Assembly (NCBI RefSeq): GCF_014203855.1
Contig: NZ_JACHJV010000001.1
Coordinates: 7,378,001 to 7,442,000, forward strand
Direction of reading: 5' to 3'
Length of the DNA stretch: 64,000 bases
DNA from: Kitasatospora kifunensis
Lineage (GTDB): Bacteria; Actinomycetota; Actinomycetes; Streptomycetales; Streptomycetaceae
The notes below the pieces were generated by a model that saw only the letters and a program-made list of their open reading frames with translations, was not told where the DNA came from and did not search any database. A program made the translations under genes and the position numbers. Positions 17,507 through 24,444 of the stretch are shown piece by piece (the stretch's first letter is position 1; every line of letters begins with the position of its first letter).

Positions 17507-19504
17507 TCACTGGTTGCTCGAGTAGTTCTGTGGGCCTGCGGCATTGACGGCGGCGAAGGCTGCAGCGTTCGTCCACGGCTCGTCGCTCTTGTCGGTGCCC
17601 AGGCTGATGTAGAGCGCCAAGGCGTGAACCAGGTAGCGGTGATGATTGGTGACATAGCTGGTCTGGGTAGCATGGCTGGTATCTTCGCCGTTGTCGCAGA
17701 TCTGGGAGCCGGGTCCCGCCTTCGGACACCAGATGCCCCAGTCGCTGCCGTACGCGCTGGCAAGGGAGTTGTGGCTTGCTATGGCGGTCTGAGTGTCCGT
17801 CATCGGCTCTACCTCGACGGCCACCATGATGTGCGCCAGTGAGTCAGTGTAGGTCCCGACGATCTGGTTGACGCAGCTGCCGTTGCGCAGCACGGTCTGT
17901 ACGTCCTGGCCTTCGTGGCTGGTTAGGCAACTCTGCGACGAGCCGCTGTCTAGGGTGTAAACCACGCCTTTGGAGTCGGTGAACGAGTTGGGTAGCAGCG
18001 CGTTGCTGGTCAGCGGGGTTTGATCGGCCTGGGCGTTGTCGAGCGACTGGGGGTCGAAGGAGGGGGTGGTGGGATCGGGCGAGGGTTGGTCGTACGTCGG
18101 CGGGATGTACGTCGGCGGGGTGTACGTCGGCGGGGTGTATGTCGGCGGGGTGTACGTCGGTGGGGTGTACGTCGGCGAGGCGTACGTGGTCGGGGTCTCG
18201 GTCGGCGTGGTGCCCTGGGCGGTGGTGGTCTGGCCTCTGGGTGCGGTGCAGAGTTGCACCTTATGACCGGTGGCGCCGACCGGGAGGATGCTGTCGGTGG
18301 AGTTGTCCCAGCCGGGGAGGGTGGTGCATGGGTTGCCCAACTCCGCTGAAGCGGAGAGCTGCTGGAGCACTTTCCGGTCGGCGGCCGCAGAGAAGCAAGG
18401 CACCTTCACCCAGCCGTGCAGGGGGTCCTGGTGCAGGCAATCGCCCTGATGCGCGGAGGCGGCGTCGCTGGACAGGCCGATTCGGTCGGTCACGAAGGCG
18501 GAGAAGCCCTGGTTGCCGTGGTAGAGCCAGGCAACGATGCCTGCGACGACGGCCAAGCCGAGGAGGAGGCTGGCCCAAGGGTTGGGGCGAGGAGTGGGCC
18601 GGGGTGGCTTTGGCGGAGGTGTCGGCCCCTTAGGGCCTGACCCAGGTGAGACAATAGTGGGAGAGGGTGGCGGCAGGGTGACGGTGGTCGGTTCGTTGAG
18701 CAGGGCACGCGCTGTTGCGATGATCGGCCGGTCGGCGGGGTTCTTCGCCATCAGCCGGGTGATCAGTGGTTCCAGCCACCCGGCGTGCCGCAGTGGCGGA
18801 GCCTCGTCGCTGAGCACCGCGTGGAGTGAAGCGAGGGCGCTGGCACGGCGGAACGGTGAGTTTCCCTCGACTGTGTGATAAAGCGTCACTCCGAGCGAGA
18901 AGAGGTCGCCTTCGGCGCTGTCCTTCTCGCCGCGGGCACGTTCGGGTGCCAGATACTCGGCTGAGCCGATGACCATGCCGGACGTAGTCAGGCCGCTGTC
19001 GGACTGGAAGTGCGCGATGCCGAAGTCGGTGAGCAGGACGGCTCCGTCGTCGGCGAGCATGATGTTGGCGGGCTTGATGTCCCGGTGCACGATCTGCTTG
19101 CCGTGCGCGGCTTCGAGTGCATCGAGCAGTGCGGCGGCGATTTGCTTGACAGTGGCAACGGGTAGCGGGCCGTTGGCCAGCGCATCGTGGAGCGAGCGAC
19201 CGTTGATGAACTGCATGACGATCCACGGGACTTCGTGCTCGATCAGGAAGTCATAGACGGTCACGATGTTCGGGTGGTCGCGCAACTTCTGGGCGTTGCG
19301 GGCTTCCCGCTGGGCACGTTCGAGGTGGCGGTCGTACTCGGCCCCGCCGGGGGAGAGCGGGAGCGGGATTTCCTTCATAGCCACGGATATGTCGCCGAGC
19401 TTCAGGTCGTGTGCCAGCCAGACCCGCCCTGCACCGCCGGCCCCGAGCATCTTGACCAGACGGTAGCGTCCGGCGATGAGGGCCCCCGGCTCCGCGTTCA
19501 ACAT
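17507..19504 (-). CDS. transmembrane Ser/Thr protein kinase (PknB-like) with repeat stalk and extracytoplasmic domain
   Basis: A 665-residue kinase. The N-terminal catalytic domain (about 12-270) has the glycine loop GAGGAGRVWLAHD, K44 in AMKEI, HRDIKPAN (140-147), DFG (160-162) and GSAEYLAPE. A Pro-rich juxtamembrane linker (275-308) leads to one membrane segment (309-328). The outside part has paired cysteines (356, 370, 393, 419), a stalk of PPTYT pentapeptides (441-472) and a C-terminal domain of about 170 residues with a PsbP-like feel (VVYTLDSGSSQSCL, QIVGTYTDSLAHIMVAVEV). It probably senses an envelope signal. Its flanks carry phage-type fragments, but the kinase itself looks intact. 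Confidence 0.9.
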   Translation of the reverse strand: MLNAEPGALIAGRYRLVKMLGAGGAGRVWLAHDLKLGDISVAMKEIPLPLSPGGAEYDRHLERAQREARNAQKLRDHPNIVTVYDFLIEHEVPWIVMQFINGRSLHDALANGPLPVATVKQIAAALLDALEAAHGKQIVHRDIKPANIMLADDGAVLLTDFGIAHFQSDSGLTTSGMVIGSAEYLAPERARGEKDSAEGDLFSLGVTLYHTVEGNSPFRRASALASLHAVLSDEAPPLRHAGWLEPLITRLMAKNPADRPIIATARALLNEPTTVTLPPPSPTIVSPGSGPKGPTPPPKPPRPTPRPNPWASLLLGLAVVAGIVAWLYHGNQGFSAFVTDRIGLSSDAASAHQGDCLHQDPLHGWVKVPCFSAAADRKVLQQLSASAELGNPCTTLPGWDNSTDSILPVGATGHKVQLCTAPRGQTTTAQGTTPTETPTTYASPTYTPPTYTPPTYTPPTYTPPTYIPPTYDQPSPDPTTPSFDPQSLDNAQADQTPLTSNALLPNSFTDSKGVVYTLDSGSSQSCLTSHEGQDVQTVLRNGSCVNQIVGTYTDSLAHIMVAVEVEPMTDTQTAIASHNSLASAYGSDWGIWCPKAGPGSQICDNGEDTSHATQTSYVTNHHRYLVHALALYISLGTDKSDEPWTNAAAFAAVNAAGPQNYSSNQ
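18089..18184. repeat. 15-bp tandem repeats encoding a PPTYT stalk
   Basis: Six to seven copies of GTACGTCGGCGGGGT on the plus strand encode (PPTYT)n in the kinase on the minus strand. Single-base variants occur only at wobble positions or give conservative changes. Confidence 0.85.
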
Positions 19505-19939
19505 GCAACACCCCCCGGTGTTTCAGGAGTCGCCACGTCCGGAGTCGGGCTGGCGAGAGCGAACGGGGTACTTCTACCCTGACGTTGGCTATGGGTCAAC
19601 TAACGTGTGAGGAAGGATTTGCTGACGGCCTGGGGCAGCGATCCAGGTTGTCCGTGCGGTGCACGAAGGAGCTGGTCGAGTGCTCGACCAGGGGCCGCCG
19701 CCGGTCATGATGCGTACCCCACGTGGGGCAGAGGGCCGATCGCTCCTGCCCTCGCTGACCTACCAATTGTCGCTACACTGACCATCGGCGCGGGGACGCT
19801 GCATGGAGGTCCTGTCTTGGCTGCCCCGCCCTCTTCCCACTGTCGAAGACCGCCGTAACGGTCAGCCTGTCTCCCGCCCTCCGGCGGTGCACTTGAAGAT
19901 CCGTCCTCCGAGTTGCCCGATCCGTCCCGGTCCGCGGAC
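19505..19939. other. gene-poor stretch between kinase and phage-type pseudogene
   Basis: About 430 bp with no convincing gene on either strand. The kinase start has a GGGGGGTG site at its left edge. Short frames here lack ribosome-binding sites and family features. It probably contains debris of the mobile element whose fragment begins at 19940. Confidence 0.4.
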
Positions 19940-20589
19940 ATGGGCAGCGCGCTGATCACGCAGGACATCCTGTCGCGCCTGTTGGCCCGGGAGAAGTCCC
20001 AGGGGGATCGCGCCGCTGTTCGCCAGCGCGCCTCTGAGTCGGGGTTCGCCGACGCCACCGCGCTGAAGGCATGGGTAGAGGCGCAGCGGGCCGCTGAGCA
20101 GGCGGCGCTGAGCAGGCGGCGCTGAGCGAGGTGGAGCGGCGCGAGCAGGCCGCCGCGCAGGCCCTCGCGGCGGCGGACGAGCGTGAACGACGGGCGGAGG
20201 AGCGACTTCGAGCGGCGATCCGCCAGACCGCGCTGCTGCGCCTCGGCACGGCCGGTGATGGACTCGCCGATGCCGAACGGCTCCTGGACGTGCCGGACGA
20301 CGTCGGCGATCAGGCCGTGGCCGCTGCTGCTGCTGCGGAGTTGAAGGATCCCGCCGACGCCGCGCCACTGCGTCTGACCTCCCGCTCGGCCAGTAAGCGC
20401 AGCGACGGCGCGTTCTACCTGTCCGCCGCAGCCGGCACCAACGAACTCGGCGTCGTCAACGTGCGCGGCATCGCTCGACCGCCGAGCGGATTCACTGGTG
20501 GCCGGATCGGCATCCTGCCGGACAACGGCTGCCGCCCCAAGGCCCCCGAAGTCCTGCGGTGTGCGCGATGGTCGGTGACTCCGGCCTGA
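19940..20589 (+). pseudogene. phage scaffold/tail-like gene disrupted by a 14-bp tandem duplication
   Basis: The first frame (ATG 19940) reads MGSALITQDILSRLLAREKS and then an Ala/Glu-rich coiled coil. It stops at 20125 because CTGAGCAGGCGGCG is present twice in tandem (20094-20107, 20108-20121). Removing one copy joins it in frame to the segment continuing at 20122 (SEVERREQAAAQALAAADER). The coiled-coil part resembles capsid-assembly scaffolding proteins. The end (VNVRGIARPPSGFTGGRIGI) resembles actinophage tail proteins, suggesting a further deletion fusion. The frameshift is directly visible; the phage assignment is inference. Confidence 0.6.
20094..20121. repeat. 14-bp tandem duplication causing a frameshift
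   Basis: Two adjacent perfect copies of CTGAGCAGGCGGCG, followed by CTGAGC. Because 14 is not a multiple of three, the duplication ends the first frame nine bases later. Confidence 0.9.
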
Positions 20590-20735
20590 CCCAGCCCACG
20601 GACACTCAGCCACTCAGCTGAACGGTGTCCGCGACGCCATCGAGTGGCTTCAGCGTGACGGCGCCGCAGGCCCGGAGATCCGTGGTCAGCCGGTGAAGGG
20701 TGATCGGCGGGAGCCCGGCAGGGCGTGAAACCCGC

Positions 20736-21692
20736 TCAGGACCCGGCGAGCAGCTTCGCCTCCTCCTCCACCGACAGCCCGTTCGCCAGCGGTGGCTCGC
20801 CGCGCTCGCGGTCCCAGGCCAGTACGTCCGCGATGGTCGTCGCCAACGGCGTCGCGGGCAGCCCGGCGGCCCGGGCGCGGGCGGCGCTGCGTTGTTGGGC
20901 CGGCCACTGCGCGGCGGGGCGGATCAGCGGGAAGAACGGCGGCGCCGCGTCGGTGGGCACCGGAACGATCTCGACCTGGCTGCCCGCCACCCGAGCGCAG
21001 GTGTTGATCAGCTCGGCCATGGTGGTCGGCTCGGCCGGGCCGACGGCGTGGAAGGCGCCCGGGCGGTCGTCCAGCAGCAGCCGCACCACCAGGCCCGCCA
21101 GGTCGCGCGAGTCGACCAGTTGGATCGGCTGCTCGGGTCGGCCGGGCAGCGCCACCCGGCCACCGCGCGCGGCCCGGCGCACCCAGTAGGTGAGCCCGTC
21201 CTGCGGATCGTGCGGTCCGGCCACCTTGCCAGGGCGCACGATCGTCGCCCGCGTGCCGTAGCGGGCCAGCACGTCGTCCTCGCAGGCCACCTTGAGCGGC
21301 CCGTAACTGGCCTCGCTCAGTTCCTCGGTGTCCCGCACCGGTGGCCGGCGCGGGGTGGACTCGTCGGAGCCAGGCCCCACGCCCGTCCGCGCGTAGACGG
21401 CGTGACTGGAGATGAACAGGTAGCGGCCGACCCGGTCGCCGAGCGCCGCCATCGCCTGCCCGACGTGGCGCGGTACGTAACCGCTGACGTCCACCACCGC
21501 GTCCCAACTGCCTTCGCGCAGCGCGTCGTAGTCGCCGGTGTCCCGGTCGCCGATCCGCCTGGGCACGGACGGGAAGAGCTCAACTCCCGTCCGGCCCCGG
21601 CCGAACAGGGTCAGCTGCGCGCCCGTCCGCAGCGCTTCGTCCACGATGGCCCGGCCCACGAAGGAGGTGCCGCCAAGTACAAGGATTCGCAT
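20736..21692 (-). CDS. NAD-dependent epimerase/dehydratase (extended SDR)
   Basis: A 318-residue extended short-chain dehydrogenase. The Rossmann motif is MRILVLGGTSFVGRAIVDEA with the GGTSFVG glycine pattern. An atypical active-site region (FISSHAVYARTG, then SYGPLKVACED with the YxxxK pair) and the substrate loop IVRPGKVAGPHDP follow, as in isoflavone-reductase or RNA-binding-type epimerases. It probably acts on a nucleotide sugar or other small carbonyl substrate; this is unknown. The start at 21692 is supported by the Rossmann motif and by TAACGT 8 bp upstream with no good ribosome-binding site. Confidence 0.82.
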   Translation of the reverse strand: MRILVLGGTSFVGRAIVDEALRTGAQLTLFGRGRTGVELFPSVPRRIGDRDTGDYDALREGSWDAVVDVSGYVPRHVGQAMAALGDRVGRYLFISSHAVYARTGVGPGSDESTPRRPPVRDTEELSEASYGPLKVACEDDVLARYGTRATIVRPGKVAGPHDPQDGLTYWVRRAARGGRVALPGRPEQPIQLVDSRDLAGLVVRLLLDDRPGAFHAVGPAEPTTMAELINTCARVAGSQVEIVPVPTDAAPPFFPLIRPAAQWPAQQRSAARARAAGLPATPLATTIADVLAWDRERGEPPLANGLSVEEEAKLLAGS

Positions 21693-21700
21693 GCTGCCTG

Positions 21701-21706
21701 ACGTTA
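21701..21706 (-). promoter_or_regulatory. -10-like TAACGT for a probable leaderless mRNA
   Basis: On the minus strand the hexamer lies 8 bp upstream of the epimerase ATG (21692), which lacks a clear ribosome-binding site. Confidence 0.35.
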
Positions 21707-21741
21707 GCTCAAAACCTGATGCCCACCGCAGGGTTGGACCT

Positions 21742-22767
21742 TCAGGGCTGGATCCGGCGGGCGAGCCAGTCGAGGGCGAGCGGGTAGCGGTAGTCGACGC
21801 CGAAGTGGCCGGCATCGAAGAGCTCGAAGTGGGTGGCCTGCTCCGGCAGTCCTGCGGCCTTGACGGCACGGTGGAAGGCTTCGGCGCCGACGTCGAGGAA
21901 GAACTCGTCCCGGGTGCCCGCGTCGATCCACACGGCGCGCAGCGAGCGGATCGCCTCGGCATGCCGGGGGACCATCCGAACGGGGTCGAGGTCGAGCCAG
22001 CGCTGCCACACCTGCGGGATCAACTCGCCGGTGAGGGTGTCGAACGGCAGCCGCGGCGTCCCGTCCTCGTCCGCCGAGAAGCAGGCGGCCACGCCGAGCG
22101 TGCTCAGCGCGGTGTCGTCACCCGGCTTGGTCATCGAGGGCCGCCGGCGGAAGTCGTCCCACCACTTGCCGATGTCGCCGCCCCACTGGCGCAGCGTCCG
22201 CACCACCTGCGGGAACTCGGGGACGTAGCAGTACTCGTAGAGGGAGTCCCCGGCGTGGGTGGCCAGCGCACCGAACAGGTCGGGGCGCAGCATCGGGGTG
22301 ATCATCGCGCCGAAGCCGCCACTGGACTTGCCGGCGATCGCCCGGTGCTCGCGCGTGGCCAGGGTGCGGTAGCGGGCGTCGACGTAGGGGACGACCTCGT
22401 CGCACAGGTACGAGTGGTACCGGCCGGTGCCGGGCGAGTCCACGAACTGGCTGCCGCCGTAGGAGGTCCAGGCGTCCACGAAGACGAGGATGACGGGCGG
22501 CGTGCCGTTGGCGAACAGCGCGTCGGCGGCCTCCGGATACGTCTGTCGGAACGGGGAGCGGTTGTACCACATGTCCAGCTGGCCGGTGTAGCCCTGGATG
22601 ACGTAGACGCAGGGGTAGCGACGCTCGGGCTCGTCGTCGTAGCCCGGCGGCAGGTAGACGTGCAACGGGCGTTCGAACGGGTCGCCCAGGGGGTTGCCGC
22701 GCAGCAGTTCACTGGTGATGACCTGCTGATCGATCCGGCCCGCGAGGTCGACCGACCAGGGGAGCAT
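21742..22767 (-). CDS. esterase D-like alpha/beta-hydrolase
   Basis: A 341-residue cytoplasmic esterase of the putative-esterase (esterase D/PF00756-like) type. Features are LHVYLPPGYDDEPERRYPCV, VYVIQGYTGQ, the nucleophile elbow AGKSSGGFGAM and the C-terminal FELFDAGHFGVDYRY histidine. Acidic residue candidates are in WIDAGTRDEFF. There is no signal peptide. ATG 22767 has a GGAAGGGA site; the upstream open frame is only GTGTGCGGT-type repeat sequence. It may cleave acyl esters of small molecules or siderophores; no siderophore genes adjoin it. Confidence 0.83.
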   Translation of the reverse strand: MLPWSVDLAGRIDQQVITSELLRGNPLGDPFERPLHVYLPPGYDDEPERRYPCVYVIQGYTGQLDMWYNRSPFRQTYPEAADALFANGTPPVILVFVDAWTSYGGSQFVDSPGTGRYHSYLCDEVVPYVDARYRTLATREHRAIAGKSSGGFGAMITPMLRPDLFGALATHAGDSLYEYCYVPEFPQVVRTLRQWGGDIGKWWDDFRRRPSMTKPGDDTALSTLGVAACFSADEDGTPRLPFDTLTGELIPQVWQRWLDLDPVRMVPRHAEAIRSLRAVWIDAGTRDEFFLDVGAEAFHRAVKAAGLPEQATHFELFDAGHFGVDYRYPLALDWLARRIQP

Positions 22768-22788
22768 GGAGTGTCCCTTCCGTAGGCG

Positions 22789-22830
22789 TGCGGTGTGTGG
22801 TGTGCGGCGTGCGGTGTGCGGTGTGCCTCG
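22789..22830. repeat. GTGTGCGGC-type short repeats
   Basis: Degenerate 5- to 10-bp repeats (GCGGTGTGTGGTGTGCGG) lie just upstream of the esterase ribosome-binding site. Confidence 0.6.
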
Positions 22831-22835
22831 GCAGA

Positions 22836-22889
22836 CCCGGGCAGCTGGTGCCGTCGAGAGCCTCAGAACGCCATACCCAGCTGCCCGGG
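22836..22889. terminator. hairpin between hydrolase and esterase genes
   Basis: A perfect 13-bp inverted repeat (CCCGGGCAGCTGG / CCAGCTGCCCGGG) with a 28-nt loop lies just downstream of the epoxide-hydrolase-like gene, and could terminate it. Confidence 0.5.
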
Positions 22890-22919
22890 AAACCAACCGG
22901 GCGACTCCCGACAGTCGCC

Positions 22920-23909
22920 TCACACGGGCAGCCCCGCCAACCACTCCACCAGCAGTCGCCCCGTCAGCGCCGCCCGCTCCTGCTGGATCCAGTGCCCGCA
23001 GCCCTCCAGGAGGTGCGACGAGACCAACCCCGGCAGCGTCACGGGGAACGCCGCGATCGCGTCGGCCAGCCAGGTGGTCGAAGCATCCAAGGCACCGCCG
23101 AGGAACAAGGACGGTTGGCTGATCGCGGCGCCGTCGAAGTCGGCGAGGTCCGCCCAGTCGCGGTCCAGGTTCCGGTAGCGGTTGAGTGCCCCGGTCAGGC
23201 CGGTGCGCTCGAACTCCCCGGCGTACACGTCGAGATCGTGCTCGCTGAGCCAGCCAGGCAGCGCCCCGACCGGGAACCGGTCACGCAGGGTGCCGCCGCG
23301 GCTGACGAAGTGCGGGTCAGGCCCGGCGCCGGGGGCGGACATCGTGTCTGCGGACAGGGCGGCGTAGAAGCCGGCGAGCCAGCCGCGTACGTCCGGCTCG
23401 ATCTCGCCCTCGGCGCGGCCGGGTTGCTGGAAGTACGAGACGTAGAACTCCTCGTCCGCCGCCGAGCGCAGCCGGGCGAAGACCTCGCTGGGCCGCGGCC
23501 CGCCGCGCGGGGTGTACGGCACGCTGAGCAGGCCCACCGCGCGGAAGACCTCCGGCCGCAGCAGCGCGGAGTTCGCCGCGATGGTGGCGCCCCAGTCGTG
23601 CCCGACGATCACCGCGGACTGCTCGCCCAGGGCGTGCACCACCGCAGCGCTGTCCGCCACCAGCTCCGGCATCCGGTACGCGTCCACCTCGGCAGGCCGC
23701 GAGGAACGGCCGTAGCCGCGCACGTCGATGGCGACCGCCCGGTACCCGGCCGCGGCCAGCACCGGCAGCTGGTGGCGCCAGGAGTACCAGGTCTCCGGGA
23801 AGCCGTGCACGAGCAGGACCAGTGGTCCGGTGCCCTGCTCGACCAGGTGGATCCGGCCGGCGGGGGAGGGGATGAGGCGGTGGGTGAGGTCCGTGGCCTG
23901 CTGAGACAT
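22920..23909 (-). CDS. epoxide hydrolase-like alpha/beta-hydrolase
   Basis: A 329-residue alpha/beta-hydrolase with the signature of epoxide hydrolases and dehalogenases. The oxyanion motif is HGFPETWYSWRHQ, the nucleophile elbow GHDWGATIA has aspartate in place of serine, and the final histidine is in LEGCGHWIQQE. The cap domain contains two tyrosine-bearing segments (EEFYVSYFQQPG, GFYAALSAD) that could supply the epoxide-opening tyrosines. ATG 23909 is preceded by GGAGG. The frame stays open upstream through a CAACAG repeat that would encode poly-leucine, but the ribosome-binding site favours the shorter start. Confidence 0.88.
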   Translation of the reverse strand: MSQQATDLTHRLIPSPAGRIHLVEQGTGPLVLLVHGFPETWYSWRHQLPVLAAAGYRAVAIDVRGYGRSSRPAEVDAYRMPELVADSAAVVHALGEQSAVIVGHDWGATIAANSALLRPEVFRAVGLLSVPYTPRGGPRPSEVFARLRSAADEEFYVSYFQQPGRAEGEIEPDVRGWLAGFYAALSADTMSAPGAGPDPHFVSRGGTLRDRFPVGALPGWLSEHDLDVYAGEFERTGLTGALNRYRNLDRDWADLADFDGAAISQPSLFLGGALDASTTWLADAIAAFPVTLPGLVSSHLLEGCGHWIQQERAALTGRLLVEWLAGLPV

Positions 23910-23995
23910 GCGTCCTCCAGGGTTTCTTGACCAGGCTTGCCACCACCGATCATGTGGTGGGTGGTGTGGAGGCGGCGAGCGTTGTTGCCGTTTCG

Positions 23996-24050
23996 GCAAC
24001 AGCAACAGAGACAGCAACAGCAACAGAGACAGCAACAGAGACAGCAACAG
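23996..24050. repeat. CAACAG/GAGACAG microsatellite-like repeat
   Basis: Tandem GCAACA and GAGACA hexamers fill the divergent promoter region between the epoxide-hydrolase-like gene and the EF-G leader. Low GC and strand asymmetry mark it off from its surroundings. Confidence 0.8.
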
Positions 24051-24070
24051 AAGTAGCCACAGGAAAACCC

Positions 24071-24100
24071 GGTGACCCGCCGCGCCGACCTCACTAAGCT
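24071..24100 (+). promoter_or_regulatory. candidate promoter of the EF-G-like gene (WblC/WhiB7-like layout)
   Basis: GGTGAC (24071-24076) and TAAGCT (24095-24100) are separated by 18 bp. GGAAAA ends three bases upstream of the -35. The A/T block next to the -35 resembles known WhiB7/WblC targets. This was identified by eye only. Confidence 0.4.
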
Positions 24101-24166
24101 CGCCATCAATCGCCCGCCGCCACGTCATCGCGGCGCGCACCGTGACGAGTTGAGGGGAGCCAGGCC

Positions 24167-24283
24167 ATGCGATACCGCACCGCCGTCGTTGTTCCCTCGT
24201 CGCGGTACGAGGTGATCCTGGTGTCTTCGTGCGCCCGGTGCCCGCTGCGCGGCCGGCACCGGATGTCCGCGACGAACCCCTGA
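24167..24283 (+). CDS. candidate 38-residue leader peptide of the EF-G-like gene
   Basis: ATG 24167 follows GAGGGGAG (24152-24159) at good spacing. It opens a 38-codon frame starting MRYRTAVVVPSSRYEVILVS and containing a CARCPLR segment, ending TGA 24281-24283. It lies between a candidate promoter and two hairpins in the 5' leader of a ribosomal-protection-type GTPase. Peptide-controlled attenuation is known for tet(M) and whiB7/wblC leaders. A role here is inference. Confidence 0.5.
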   Translation: MRYRTAVVVPSSRYEVILVSSCARCPLRGRHRMSATNP

Positions 24284-24292
24284 CCCCGCTGC

Positions 24293-24349
24293 GCCCGGTG
24301 GGGACTCACCCGGGCATGCTCCGCCTGCTGTCGTAGTGGCGTGGCGGAG
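24293..24349 (+). promoter_or_regulatory. hairpins in the EF-G leader (candidate attenuator)
   Basis: GCCCGGTG (24293-24300) pairs with CACCCGGGC (24307-24315) with one bulge, and CTCCGCC (24319-24325) pairs with GGCGGAG (24343-24349). Both follow the leader-peptide stop codon and precede the EF-G-like ATG by about 100 bp. Confidence 0.4.
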
Positions 24350-24444
24350 AGAGGCAACAGGTGTCTCAACCAGGCCTGACCGCAGGCCACTTCGTCCGGC
24401 AATCGCGCTGCCCCGTTCGGGACCACCCTGAAAGGCCATGGGCC

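Noticed and set aside
18089..18184. CRISPR-like array
   Set aside because: The repeats are contiguous 15-bp units without spacers and are in frame inside a kinase gene.
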